Notes: a model not told the origin generated them from the letters alone. A DNA stretch of 64,000 nucleotides from Thiocapsa marina 5811 (GCF_000223985.1 NZ_AFWV01000006.1:124001-188000), one strand, 5' to 3'; numbered from the stretch's first letter, positions 49,950 to 58,239 are shown. Translations and numbers: made by a program.

Positions 49950-51041
49950 ATGGCCCCCGTTCGTGCTCATCACGGAGACAGCGACCTGAATATCCCCGTC
50001 GTACGCGCGCAGCATCTGATCGACTATATCGGAGTCCTCCGAGACCTTGGTGTGCCGGTCGAGCGCGAGTTGGAGCGCTCGCGACTCCCTGTTGCGATTG
50101 AGGAAACGCCCAACGACTACGTCAGCCTGCCACGCGCCCTCGACTGGCTTTGGAGGTCGAGGCGTGAGTTTGGGGTCATGGAGCTTGGCTTCCTCGCGGG
50201 CCGCGCGGCTTCGCTTCGTTCGCTCCATCCCGATGTACAACGTGCAGTGACGCGGGCTTCTACTGGACTTTCCCGCATCACGGTCCTGTCCGACCGGGTG
50301 CACCAGGAGAGCAACGCCGTCAGGATCGGCATCCGCCGTGAAGGCATCGATCGACGCGTGGTTTGCGAAATACAGGGCTTTCGCAACAGTCCCCTTGTCG
50401 GGTTCGCCGAGTGGAAGGCGATCGCGGGAATCATCGGCGTGATGCGCAGTGCGGCAGGACCCGATTGGTGTCCGACCGAGATCACCTTCGTCTCGCGCGA
50501 GCGGCCCTCGGGGGCCGCGCTGGAGGCCTACGGCAAACCCCGCATCCTGACCGGTCAGCGGTACTGTTCGGTACTCGTCGCGGCGGCAGATCTTGCGCGG
50601 ACCTGCATCGACCGCCGGTCAAGCTCCGATGGCGCCAAGGATCCGACGACTCCCTCGCGACCACCATCCGGCTTGAGCGACGCCTGGGACTTCCTGACCG
50701 GCCTGCGCGCGCTCATCCGTCCCTATCTCGCGCAGGGTCATCCGCCCCTGTCGTTGGCGGCCGAGATCGTTGGTATGAGCGAGCGCAGCTTGCAGCGTCG
50801 GCTGGCGCAACGCCGGACGACCTATTCCGCAATTGTCCAAGAGGCGCGTTTCTTGATCGCATCGGACCTGATGGCTGATTCCGACCTGAACATCGCCGAC
50901 ATCGCTTTTGCAGCAGGCTACGAGAACGCGTCGCATTTTTGCAGGGCATTCAAGCGGCTCACCGGCATGACGCCTCGCGACTACCGCTGCGCCGCGTGGA
51001 ATAGAGTCACGGACGGTGTTGGTCATAAGACCGCCCGGTAG
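49950..51041 (+). CDS. AraC-family regulator with Arabinose_bd/OruR-type N-terminus
   Basis: The 363-residue regulator has an N-terminal domain like the OruR/ArgR group (HLIDYIGVLRDLGVPVERELERSRLP, then ALDWLWRSRREFGVMELGFLAG). A C-terminal pair of helix-turn-helix motifs ends in SLAAEIVGMSERSLQRRL and IADIAFAAGYENASHFCRAFKRLTGMTPRDYR. It probably responds to a small ligand and may control the sulfatase block upstream; this is inference. The frame extends to 49920 with PRDYR-like residues, but I start at the ATG at 49950. Its TAG stop is inside a palindromic repeat. Confidence 0.88.
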   Translation: MAPVRAHHGDSDLNIPVVRAQHLIDYIGVLRDLGVPVERELERSRLPVAIEETPNDYVSLPRALDWLWRSRREFGVMELGFLAGRAASLRSLHPDVQRAVTRASTGLSRITVLSDRVHQESNAVRIGIRREGIDRRVVCEIQGFRNSPLVGFAEWKAIAGIIGVMRSAAGPDWCPTEITFVSRERPSGAALEAYGKPRILTGQRYCSVLVAAADLARTCIDRRSSSDGAKDPTTPSRPPSGLSDAWDFLTGLRALIRPYLAQGHPPLSLAAEIVGMSERSLQRRLAQRRTTYSAIVQEARFLIASDLMADSDLNIADIAFAAGYENASHFCRAFKRLTGMTPRDYRCAAWNRVTDGVGHKTAR

Positions 51042-51116
51042 GGTGGACGAGCGCGAGCGAAGTCCACCGAACCCCGCGCCGGCGCTGGTGGACTGCGCTG
51101 CGCTTGTCCACCCTAC
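51038..51116. repeat. 79-bp palindromic repeat (GTAGGGTGGAC type)
   Basis: It begins GTAGGGTGGACGAGCGCGAG and ends GCGCTTGTCCACCCTAC, so the ends are inverted repeats enclosing GTCCACCG...TGGTGGAC. The first TAG is the stop codon of the AraC-family gene. Elements of this general sequence are common between genes in many proteobacteria. Confidence 0.85.
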
Positions 51117-51297
51117 AACCCAAAGTCATCGCAGTGGCCGGCGTTATGAGCATGGCCGTCACGGACGATACCCCTTCACCCCAAAAAGAGAGGTTGAACC
51201 GCTTTGTGTTCTTTGCGGCTCAACTGCTCTCGGAGCGGGCGCATCTGCCAGTCACGGGGTCTCGCCGGTTCGCTCCGAGACATCGTCAGGGACCACC
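51117..51297. other. Short convergent intergenic stretch
   Basis: About 180 bp between the convergent AraC-family and sbcB genes, after the palindromic repeat. I find no gene, promoter or clear terminator. Confidence 0.4.
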
Positions 51298-52752
51298 TCA
51301 AGCCTCCGCGTCGAGCACCCGCTCGGCCCATTCGGCGAGGTCTTCGAGGATCGCAAGCTTGGCGGGATCACCGGCGTGCTGCTCGGCCAACGCGCTCAGG
51401 CACTGCTCGAATTGATCGATGACGATGCTGCCGCCCGCGGCGGGATCGGTGAGCCGGGCGAGGCGGAACAGGTCCCAGTCCTCGCGCTCTTCGGGCGTGA
51501 GGGTCTCCGGCCAGTTTCGGGCGCGGTAGCGCAACAGCATCTCGCCGAGACGCGGGTCTTGAAAGCTCGGCGCGTGATCGCCCAATTCGGCGGGGTCGAG
51601 TCTGTGGATTCCGTCCATGGCGCGGCGGTCGGCGTCCGAAAAGAATCCGCCCGAGTAGATCATCAAGTCGGGGTCGGTCTCTGTCGGTCCATCCGGGGCG
51701 CTATGCACCTCGCGAACCTTCATCTCGATCGCCGCGGCGCACTCGCGTAACCGACGCGCATGAGCGGCGACTGCCCCCGGATCGATCGACCAGCGGGCCG
51801 CCGCATCGGGCTCGAGGGTCTTCATCGGGGCCAGAACCGGCGCGCGGTTGACGTGAATCGTCTTCAGCGGGATCCGTTCGACGCCCTCGGGGAGTGACTT
51901 CGCAGGGCTAAAGAGTCGCGTCCGCAGCTCGTCCGCGGAGAGATCGATCAACAACTCGGGGGGTGCGCGCAGATCGACGCAGATTACCCCGTTGCCGTTG
52001 AGCGGATGCGCGCAGAGCGGCAGGACCGGCGCAATACAGCCTTGGGCGGCCGGATAACGCGCCGAGGCATGCAGGAGCGGCACACCCCGATCGAGCAGCT
52101 CGCGCACGCGCCGCTTATCCCGCAAGGTGAGGGCGTAGTCGAAGAGCTTGGGCTGGGCATGCCGTAGGCGGCGCGCCAGCGCGATGGTCGCGCGCACGTC
52201 CGCGAGCGCGTCGTGGGCCTGGCCGTGGTCGATCCCGTTGGCGGCGGTGAGATGCTCGAGCTTGAACGACGTGGTGCCGTCCTCGCGGGTCGGCCATTCC
52301 AAACCGCCCGGGCGCAGGGCGTGGGCAAGGCGCAGGGCATCGATCAGGTCCCAGCGCGAATTGCCGTTGCGCCACTCGCGCGCATAGGGATCGAGCAGGT
52401 TGCGATACAGCAGATTGCGCGTGATCTCGTCGTCGAATCGGATGCTGTTGTATCCGACCCCGCAGGTGCCGGGGACGCTCAGCTGCGCATTGACGGCGGC
52501 TGCGAACTCGGCTTCGATCAGCCCCGTGCGCTCGGCGAGCTGGGGTGTGATGCCGGTGATGAGACAGGCCTCGGGGTGCGGGAGGAGATCGGTCGAGGGA
52601 CAGCAAAAGAACATGCTCGGCTCGCCGATCTCGTTGAGATCGGCGTCCGTGCGGACAGCGGCGAACTGGCACGGCCGGTCGCGACGCGGATCCGAGCCCC
52701 AGGTCTCGTAGTCGTGCCAGAGAAAGGTCGGCGCGTTCGGGCGACCGGCCAC
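51298..52752 (-). CDS. sbcB: Exodeoxyribonuclease I
   Basis: The 484-residue 3'-5' single-strand DNA exonuclease of recombination and mismatch repair has the DEDDh active site: Exo I TFLWHDYETWG, Exo II GYNSIRFDDEITRNLLYRN and Exo III AHDALADVRATIALARRL. The SH3-like and C-terminal helical regions specific to ExoI follow (SGGFFSDADRRAMDGIH; RARNWPETLTPEERE). Length matches the family (~475). Upstream lies a dense array of palindromic repeats. Confidence 0.95.
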   Translation of the reverse strand: MAGRPNAPTFLWHDYETWGSDPRRDRPCQFAAVRTDADLNEIGEPSMFFCCPSTDLLPHPEACLITGITPQLAERTGLIEAEFAAAVNAQLSVPGTCGVGYNSIRFDDEITRNLLYRNLLDPYAREWRNGNSRWDLIDALRLAHALRPGGLEWPTREDGTTSFKLEHLTAANGIDHGQAHDALADVRATIALARRLRHAQPKLFDYALTLRDKRRVRELLDRGVPLLHASARYPAAQGCIAPVLPLCAHPLNGNGVICVDLRAPPELLIDLSADELRTRLFSPAKSLPEGVERIPLKTIHVNRAPVLAPMKTLEPDAAARWSIDPGAVAAHARRLRECAAAIEMKVREVHSAPDGPTETDPDLMIYSGGFFSDADRRAMDGIHRLDPAELGDHAPSFQDPRLGEMLLRYRARNWPETLTPEEREDWDLFRLARLTDPAAGGSIVIDQFEQCLSALAEQHAGDPAKLAILEDLAEWAERVLDAEA

Positions 52753-52823
52753 GCGCCTTAAACCGCGTCCAGCGTGAAATGCGTCATTTTCATGTTGTGT
52801 CGGGCTCGAGGATTTTTCCGACC

Positions 52824-52910
52824 TTAAACCGCGCCCAGTGCGGTATGCGATGTTATTGGATGGGATCGGCCTCGGCGGACTTCACGGCCGCTGAAGCCGG
52901 CGCGGTTTAA
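52824..52910. repeat. Intergenic palindromic element (AACCGCG family), copy 5
   Basis: An 87-bp element begins TTAAACCGCGCCC and ends GGCGCGGTTTAA. It matches the element at 56700-56786 along its full length (about 72 of 87 positions by eye), including the cores, unlike most copies. A solo terminus TTAAACCGCGTCC lies just before it at 52758. Confidence 0.88.
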
Positions 52911-52933
52911 GGCATTAAATGTATTCTATTATT

Positions 52934-53019
52934 TTAAACCGCGTCCCCGCTGAGGATCGTGGATGCACCAAGCGTCGGGCTCACTCGAAAGTGAGCATCT
53001 CGCTCTGGACGCGGTTTAG
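52934..53019. repeat. Intergenic palindromic element (AACCGCG family), copy 6
   Basis: An 86-bp element begins TTAAACCGCGTCC and ends GGACGCGGTTTAG. A solo end GGGGACGCGGTTTAAA follows directly (53021-53036). The core contains GCTCACTC-GAAA-GTGAGC, a small perfect hairpin. Confidence 0.85.
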
Positions 53020-53053
53020 TGGGGACGCGGTTTAAAATTTAAGAATTTAATAC

Positions 53054-53142
53054 TTTAAACCACACCAGCTCCGACGGTTATCGGAGCTGGCGTGGCCAAA
53101 TCAATCCAACAAACGATGCATACCACACCGGGCGCGGTTTAA
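53054..53142. repeat. Intergenic palindromic element (AACCGCG family), copy 7
   Basis: An ~89-bp element runs from TTTAAACCACACC to GGGCGCGGTTTAA. On the minus strand it begins TAAACCGCGCCC, and that TAA (53139-53141) is the rplS stop codon. It includes the hairpin at 53065-53090. Confidence 0.78.
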
Positions 53143-53483
53143 ATCTTCTCGCGGATACGCGCGCTCTTGCCGGTGCGGCCTCGAAGGTAGTAGAGCTTGG
53201 CGCGACGCACGTCGCCCTTGCGCTTGACTTCGATTCCGGCAATGACCGGGCTATGGGTCTGGAAGACGCGCTCGACCCCTTCGCCGTGGGACATCTTACG
53301 AACCGTGAAGGCCGAGTTCAGGCCGCGGTTGCGGATCGCAATCACCACGCCCTCGAAGGCCTGCAGACGCTCGCGGGCGCCTTCCTTCACGCGGACCTGC
53401 ACGACGATGGTATCGCCCGGTGCAAACTCGGGGACTTCGGTCTTCATTTGCTCTGCTTCGAGCTGGAGAATGATGTTGCTCAT
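53139..53483 (-). CDS. rplS: 50S ribosomal protein L19
   Basis: The 114-residue L19 is full length: [46 protein letters not shown], then [20 protein letters not shown] and [16 protein letters not shown]. It lies at the 30S-50S interface. It is the last gene of the rpsP-rimM-trmD-rplS operon. Its TAA stop is provided by a repeat element. Confidence 0.99.
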   Translation of the reverse strand: MSNIILQLEAEQMKTEVPEFAPGDTIVVQVRVKEGARERLQAFEGVVIAIRNRGLNSAFTVRKMSHGEGVERVFQTHSPVIAGIEVKRKGDVRRAKLYYLRGRTGKSARIREKI

Positions 53484-53504
53484 GGTTTCCTTCGGCTCCT
53501 GTTC

Positions 53505-54254
53505 TCAACCGGCCTCATCGTCGTGACGGGACCGGACAAATTCATCGAGCAGCGCCTGCTCATGCTGATTCAAGCCGCGCCGTTCCAAAAGATCGGGGCG
53601 ACGCCGGTAGGTTTGTCCGAGGGCCTGCTGCAACCTCCAGCGCGCGATCGCGGCGTGATCGCCGCCGATCAAGACCTCGGGCACCCTGCGCCCGTCGATC
53701 TCGGGCGGTCGGGTGTAATGCGGGCAATCCAGCAGCCCGTCGGTGTGCGAATCCTGGGCCGCCGAATCGGCGTGCCCGAGTGCACCGGGCAGCAGTCGAG
53801 TGACTGCATCCATCACCACCATGGCCGCCAACTCTCCGCCGCTCAGGACATAATCGCCGATCGACCATTCCTCATCGACGTGGCCCTCGATCAAGCGCTC
53901 GTCGACGCCTTCGTAACGCCCGGCGACCAGGATCCAACCGGGCCGGCGCGACAGCTCGACCATCGCCGCCTGGTCCAATACCCTGCCCTGCGGCGAGAGG
54001 TAAGCGACCCGGCTTTGCGGCGCCTGTGCGCGTGCGGCAGCGATGGCGTCTCGCAACGGCTCGACCTTCATCAACATCCCCGGGCCGCCCCCGTAGGGCC
54101 GGTCGTCGACGGTGCGATGCCGATCCCGCGTGAAATCGCGCGGGTTCCAGAGGTGCAGCTCGGCCACACCGCGGATCAACGCTCGCCCCGTGACCCCCTG
54201 ATCGAGCAGGACATCGAAGAGCGCCGGGAACAGGGTCACGACATCGAAACGCAT
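53505..54254 (-). CDS. trmD: tRNA (guanine-37-N1)-methyltransferase
   Basis: The 249-residue SPOUT methyltransferase makes m1G37 in tRNAs and prevents frameshifting. Signatures: [51 protein letters not shown]-type [13 protein letters not shown], and [16 protein letters not shown]. One difference from the usual form is Ala in place of Cys before GRYEG. It is 21 bp upstream of rplS in the operon. Confidence 0.97.
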   Translation of the reverse strand: MRFDVVTLFPALFDVLLDQGVTGRALIRGVAELHLWNPRDFTRDRHRTVDDRPYGGGPGMLMKVEPLRDAIAAARAQAPQSRVAYLSPQGRVLDQAAMVELSRRPGWILVAGRYEGVDERLIEGHVDEEWSIGDYVLSGGELAAMVVMDAVTRLLPGALGHADSAAQDSHTDGLLDCPHYTRPPEIDGRRVPEVLIGGDHAAIARWRLQQALGQTYRRRPDLLERRGLNQHEQALLDEFVRSRHDDEAG

Positions 54255-54373
54255 CGGGGATACCGGGACCGTCGTCGAGACAATAGCCTAAACAGGCACA
54301 GCTCCGAACCAAACCTCCCGTTCGAGACAACGCTCATTCGGGCTCATTCGACGGAGTCGGGACGGGGGACGCG

Positions 54374-54883
54374 CTAAAACGACGGATCCCAGTCCACCAG
54401 CATCCGTCGCTGCTCGAAATCGACATCCTTGACCACATCGCCCCAAACGAAGGGCAAAAGACGTTCTCGATCACCCTTGACGACAATGACATCATTTGCG
54501 CCGGTCGCGAAGAGATGATCGATCGAGCCAAGTGCGACACCCTCGGTCGTCTCGACCGAGAGCCCCTCGAGATCCACCCAGTAAAACTCATCGGGCGACG
54601 GCGGCGGAAGCTGATCACGGACGACGGCGATGTCTTGCCCGACGAGTGAAGCCGCTCGGTCGCGGTCGTCACAGCCACGCAGGCTAACGACGAGGCCCTT
54701 GCCGTGCCGCTTGCCTTCGCTCACGGCCCAGGTCGCCGCATCGGCGCCGAGCAGCCATGGCGAATAGCTCAGGATGCCCTCCGGCGGATCCGTCTCCGAC
54801 ATCACCTTCAGCCATCCGCGCACGCCGTACACACCGGCGATGTGTCCGACGACGATACGCGTCGAATCCGGTTGTCCGGGCAT
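54374..54883 (-). CDS. rimM: Ribosome maturation factor RimM
   Basis: The 169-residue 16S processing factor binds S19 during 30S maturation. Visible are the N-terminal VVGHIAGVYGVRGWLKV and the PRC-barrel half (DEFYWVDLEGLSVETTEGVALGSIDHLFATGANDVIVV and ERLLPFVWGDVVKDVDFEQRRMLVDWDPSF). Length and position between rpsP and trmD are standard. Confidence 0.96.
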   Translation of the reverse strand: MPGQPDSTRIVVGHIAGVYGVRGWLKVMSETDPPEGILSYSPWLLGADAATWAVSEGKRHGKGLVVSLRGCDDRDRAASLVGQDIAVVRDQLPPPSPDEFYWVDLEGLSVETTEGVALGSIDHLFATGANDVIVVKGDRERLLPFVWGDVVKDVDFEQRRMLVDWDPSF

Positions 54884-54929
54884 CGATCGGGGCGTTTCGA
54901 GTCGGCTGCGCGAGGTGCGATCGTTCGGA

Positions 54930-55199
54930 CTAGGCAGCGACTGCGGTTGCCGACTCTTCGCGAGCGGCTTGCTTCAGAAGCTGCTTGACGCGGTCGGTCG
55001 GCTGCGCACCGCGCTCGACCCAATACTGCGCACGCTGACGATCGATACGCAGCTCGACCTCGCCGCCGCGGGCGAGCGGATTGAAAAATCCGAGGCGCTC
55101 GATGTAGCGTCCGTCACGCTTGGCGCGGATGTCGGCGACAACGATCTGATAAAAAGGGTTCTTCTTGGAGCCACCCCGAGACAAACGAATCGTAACCAT
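54930..55199 (-). CDS. rpsP: 30S ribosomal protein S16
   Basis: The 89-residue S16 begins [23 protein letters not shown] and contains [16 protein letters not shown], with a C-terminal Ala-rich tail. It is the first gene of the operon; ffh is not adjacent. The ATG at 55199 is fixed by the invariant N-terminus. Confidence 0.98.
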   Translation of the reverse strand: MVTIRLSRGGSKKNPFYQIVVADIRAKRDGRYIERLGFFNPLARGGEVELRIDRQRAQYWVERGAQPTDRVKQLLKQAAREESATAVAA

Positions 55200-55471
55200 G
55201 TGCTGTCCTGGACCCAGACGATTTGACGTTGCGGGAATGGCCCCGCAGGTAAACGCGCAAATATACAGAATCCGGTGAAAAATGGAAGCGCTTATCACGC
55301 ATCCGGGCCGGAATCGCATCACCGAGACCGGCAAGGCGAGGTCTGATCTCCCGAACGTGGCCTTCGATGTCGCCGACATCGATCCGAACGCCGCGGGAGG
55401 GCACCGAGACAAGGTGCTCGACAGACTCCACCATGATTCATTCGATGGTCCGTTCCGTCCGCCCGCGGGCT
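55200..55471 (-). promoter_or_regulatory. Upstream region of the rpsP operon with a candidate promoter
   Basis: This 272-bp gap contains no supported gene. On the minus strand a TATATT box (complement of 55260-55265) lies ~60 bp before rpsP, with a weak TTCCAT 16 bp further upstream. The AT-rich patch around it is the only one in the region, so this is the likely operon promoter. Confidence 0.4.
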
Positions 55472-56680
55472 CTATCCATCGGACCGGCGCGCGCTCGCGG
55501 AGGTCAGGGTGCGACGCAGATCGGCCTCGAGACGCTCGAGCTCTTGGCTGGCGACGGCGCGGGCGCGTTTGCCCTCGTCGGCGATCGCCAAGCTCTCCTC
55601 GATCGTCTCGATCAGCGTTTGGTTGGCGTGCTTGACCACCTCGATGTCGAAGACGCCGCGCTCGATCTGGCGGCGGGCCTCGGCGTTCGCCGATTTGAGA
55701 TTGTCGGCATTGGCTCGCAACAGGTCGTTGGTGAGATCGGTGGCCGCCCGGATGGTGTCGGCCGCCTCGCCGGAACGGTAAATGGTGACGGCTTGGGCCA
55801 ACTGTTGGCGCCATAGGGGAACGGTGTTGACCAGGGTCGAATTGATCTTGTTGATGAGACCCTTGTCGTTTTCCTGGACCATGCGGATGCTCGGTAGGCC
55901 CTGCATGGTGACCTGGCGGGTGAGCTTCAGATCATGGACGCGTCGCTCCAGGTCGTCGCGGGCGCCGCGCAGATCCTTCAAACGCTGGACCTCGACCATG
56001 TCTTTGCTGGTCTCGACCTGCGCGGCCAAGCCGGGGATGGCCGACTCGTCGAGCTCGGCCAGTTTCGCCTCCCCTGCCGCGATGTACTGCTCCAAGGTTC
56101 TGAAATAGTCCAAATTGGCGGCATAGAGCCGGTCGAGCGCGGTCACGTCGGTCAGAAGCTTGGTCTTGTGCCGCTCCAATTGCCCGGAGATGGTCTCGAT
56201 CTGATCGCGTACCGCCTCGTATTCCTGCAGGAACTTGACGACCGGCCGACCTTTCCCCGTCAGACGCGCCAAAAAACCGGGTTTGCGGTTCGGATTGAGA
56301 TCATCGACACGAAAGCCCTTGAGCGTCGTCACCATGTCGCTCAGCGCGGCCCCGGCGGGACCCACGTCCTTGGCCCGCACGCCTTCGAGCATTTGGTCCG
56401 AGACCTCGGTGAGGCGCTCTTGGGCCTTGGAGCCGAAGAAGAGGATGGAATGGGTGTCGTTCAGATCGAGCTCCTGCAGCAGGCGCCCGAGCTGCGCCTC
56501 GTCGATCTGCGGCAACTGAGCCTCCTCGGCAACCATGAGCGGCCGTTCATCCGCACGCGGCGGTTCGGCGCGGGCGATCTCCGCGACGGGCTCGGCTGTC
56601 GGCGCAGGCCGCGCACCCGTCGCTTGCCCCTGCGCGTGAGGATCCATCGCTGCAGCATCGCCTCGGTCTTGCTCGCTCAC
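55472..56680 (-). CDS. TelA/KlaA-family toxic-anion resistance protein
   Basis: The 402-residue soluble protein has the TelA signature: long helical segments with [48 protein letters not shown], then [36 protein letters not shown]. The family was named from tellurite resistance, but its molecular role is unsettled. It is the last gene of an operon with an XpaC-family protein and two small membrane proteins, a pairing widespread in bacteria. Two repeat elements separate it from XpaC. Confidence 0.93.
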   Translation of the reverse strand: MSEQDRGDAAAMDPHAQGQATGARPAPTAEPVAEIARAEPPRADERPLMVAEEAQLPQIDEAQLGRLLQELDLNDTHSILFFGSKAQERLTEVSDQMLEGVRAKDVGPAGAALSDMVTTLKGFRVDDLNPNRKPGFLARLTGKGRPVVKFLQEYEAVRDQIETISGQLERHKTKLLTDVTALDRLYAANLDYFRTLEQYIAAGEAKLAELDESAIPGLAAQVETSKDMVEVQRLKDLRGARDDLERRVHDLKLTRQVTMQGLPSIRMVQENDKGLINKINSTLVNTVPLWRQQLAQAVTIYRSGEAADTIRAATDLTNDLLRANADNLKSANAEARRQIERGVFDIEVVKHANQTLIETIEESLAIADEGKRARAVASQELERLEADLRRTLTSASARRSDG

Positions 56681-56699
56681 TCAATCTCTCCCGATGGAT

Positions 56700-56786
56700 T
56701 TAAACCGCGCCCGACGCGGTATGCGTTGTTCTTGGATGGGATCGGCCCCGGCAAACTTGACGACCGTTTGGGCCGGCGCGGCTTAA
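56700..56786. repeat. Intergenic palindromic element (AACCGCG family), copy 8
   Basis: An 87-bp element begins TTAAACCGCGCCC and ends GGCGCGGCTTAA. It is the close relative of copy 5 at 52824, including the shared internal GCGGTATGCG and TTGGATGGGATCGGCC. It lies 20 bp upstream of the TelA start. Confidence 0.88.
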
Positions 56787-56806
56787 GATTCTAAAAATAA
56801 ATTATT

Positions 56807-56891
56807 CTAAACCGCGCCCCGCCGAGGCCGTTATTCACCGCAACGGAAGACCGACGCGGAGACGTTGCATGTCACACACGGCGCGGTTTAG
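56807..56891. repeat. Intergenic palindromic element (AACCGCG family), copy 9
   Basis: An 85-bp element begins CTAAACCGCGCCC and ends GGCGCGGTTTAG, immediately adjacent to the XpaC-family stop codon at 56892-56894. An A/T-rich 20-bp spacer separates it from copy 8. Confidence 0.85.
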
Positions 56892-57812
56892 TCACTGAAT
56901 GCCTTCGCGCTCGAGCTGCTTCTTCAGCACCTCGATCTGGATATCGAGGTCCATCACGTCGGTCTTCAGCAGGCGCTGGTGCTGCTCGTCGAACACCTGC
57001 TCGACCGTCACCAGGACATTACGAAAATTCTGCTCCAACTCGCGCGAATCCGCCAGACGGTGCGTCCGCGCGTAACCGTCGGCGACCTGTTGGACACCGT
57101 CGAGATAGACGCTTAAGAACTTGCGTGCACGAAACAGGTCGGTGGGCCGATCCGCGATCTGCTCGAGGATCGAGCGACCCTGCGAGCCGATGCGTTGCAG
57201 GCGAATCTTCAGCTCCGGATTGGCGATGCCCTTTGCCGCGCGCTCCAGGTCGATCAGCTTGCGCTCGGCTTCCGCCAAGGCCGCAGCGATCTTGCGCGAG
57301 CGCTCGTCGTCGGTCGCGAATGCGCGTGGACGACCCAGCGGCTCGAATCCGTAAAGAAGATGGAACCCGAGCATGGCGACCGCGGCATAGGCAAGGCCGA
57401 GACCGAGCCCCTGATCGACCGAGATCACCGCGGCAAGACCGGTTGCCAAACCCGTAAGTAGCCCTCCGATGGTCTTCAGAGGAATCCGCTGCAGACGGGT
57501 GAAACGAAGAATCTGTTGCGCGTACTCCGCCTTCAAGCCGCGTCGGGTCAGCTCTGCCGCCCCCATGAAGAGTGCGAAGATCCCGCCGTCGGCGAGCACG
57601 ACATCCAACCGCCCTGCCACGAGCCCGACCAATGCGCCGATGAAGAGCGGTATCGGCAGGACATACAGCAGGGTTCCGGTCGCGCGTGGCCCTCTCGCAC
57701 CGCGCACGCCCTGCCCCGAACCGCCCGCCTGACCGGGCTTCACGCCCAGAATCAGCTCGGCGAGCCCGAGGGTACGACGTTGCTCGGGAGGTGTTCCCGT
57801 CGGATCGACCAT
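56892..57812 (-). CDS. XpaC-family membrane protein
   Basis: This ~306-residue protein has two hydrophobic regions (~50-100 and ~125-160) and a helical C-terminal half ending VTVEQVFDEQHQRLLKTDVMDLDIQIEVLKKQLEREG. That ending is typical of the XpaC ('5-bromo-4-chloroindolyl phosphate hydrolysis') family, the usual partner of TelA. The enzymatic name is historical. I start at the ATG at 57812, which overlaps the stop of the small upstream gene as TGATG; the frame is open a further 27 codons. Confidence 0.8.
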   Translation of the reverse strand: MVDPTGTPPEQRRTLGLAELILGVKPGQAGGSGQGVRGARGPRATGTLLYVLPIPLFIGALVGLVAGRLDVVLADGGIFALFMGAAELTRRGLKAEYAQQILRFTRLQRIPLKTIGGLLTGLATGLAAVISVDQGLGLGLAYAAVAMLGFHLLYGFEPLGRPRAFATDDERSRKIAAALAEAERKLIDLERAAKGIANPELKIRLQRIGSQGRSILEQIADRPTDLFRARKFLSVYLDGVQQVADGYARTHRLADSRELEQNFRNVLVTVEQVFDEQHQRLLKTDVMDLDIQIEVLKKQLEREGIQ

Positions 57813-57940
57813 CAGAGGATCCACATCGCCTGGCACGAGACCAAACCCACGCTGAAGGTCAGCAAAACGCCGCCGAGCAACCGGATGCCCCACGGCGGTC
57901 GCGTCGGTGTCTGCGGTGCGATTTGTGTTTTCTCGGGCAT
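57812..57940 (-). CDS. Small single-span membrane protein upstream of the XpaC-family gene
   Basis: A 42-residue frame begins MPEKTQIAPQ, with a hydrophobic segment IRLLGGVLLTFSVGLVSC and a short end. Its TGA shares one base with the ATG of the XpaC gene, so translational coupling is likely. It has no strong ribosome site and I recognise no family. The gene is plausible because of position and membrane character. Confidence 0.45.
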   Translation of the reverse strand: MPEKTQIAPQTPTRPPWGIRLLGGVLLTFSVGLVSCQAMWIL

Positions 57941-57957
57941 CGTTCGAATGCTCGCGC

Positions 57958-58239
57958 TCAGAGCAGCTTCACCAGCGCCGCCATCGCACCGACCTGTGCA
58001 AACAGCAGCGGAATCAGCCACATCAGCAAGATATTCCGGCTGCGCTCGATCTCGGTCTTGACCTCGCCACGCAGCTGCTGCCGGGTCACCAGATCCGGCA
58101 GATGGAGGTAACGCTCGAAGGCGGAGGCAATGACACGCGCACGCGCTCGGTCATCGGGCGCGCTGGCCAATGCCTCGTATAACTCGACAACCGAGCCCAC
58201 GGGATTCCATCCGTTGCCTGTGTTCGGCGAGGTGCTCAC
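57958..58239 (-). CDS. Small C-terminally anchored protein of the XpaC/TelA operon
   Basis: The 93-residue protein has a soluble helical N-terminal part (VVELYEALASAPDDRARARVIASAFERYLHLPDLVTRQQLRGEVKTEIERSRN) and a C-terminal membrane helix (ILLMWLIPLLFAQVGAMAALVKLL). The start is GTG with a GAGA site. It appears to be the first gene of the XpaC/TelA operon, 56 bp after ppc on the same strand. I do not recognise the family. Confidence 0.68.
   Translation of the reverse strand: MSTSPNTGNGWNPVGSVVELYEALASAPDDRARARVIASAFERYLHLPDLVTRQQLRGEVKTEIERSRNILLMWLIPLLFAQVGAMAALVKLL

Larger units (their letters stand above)
52753..53138. other. Repeat-packed intergenic region between rplS and sbcB
   Basis: Nearly the whole ~385 bp is built from AACCGCG-family elements and solo ends, interspersed with A/T-rich spacers (TTAAAATTTAAGAATTTAA near 53032-53050). 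Any sbcB promoter must lie within these repeats. One core contains a hairpin CCAGCTCCGA / TCGGAGCTGG (53065-53090) downstream of rplS. Confidence 0.7.
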
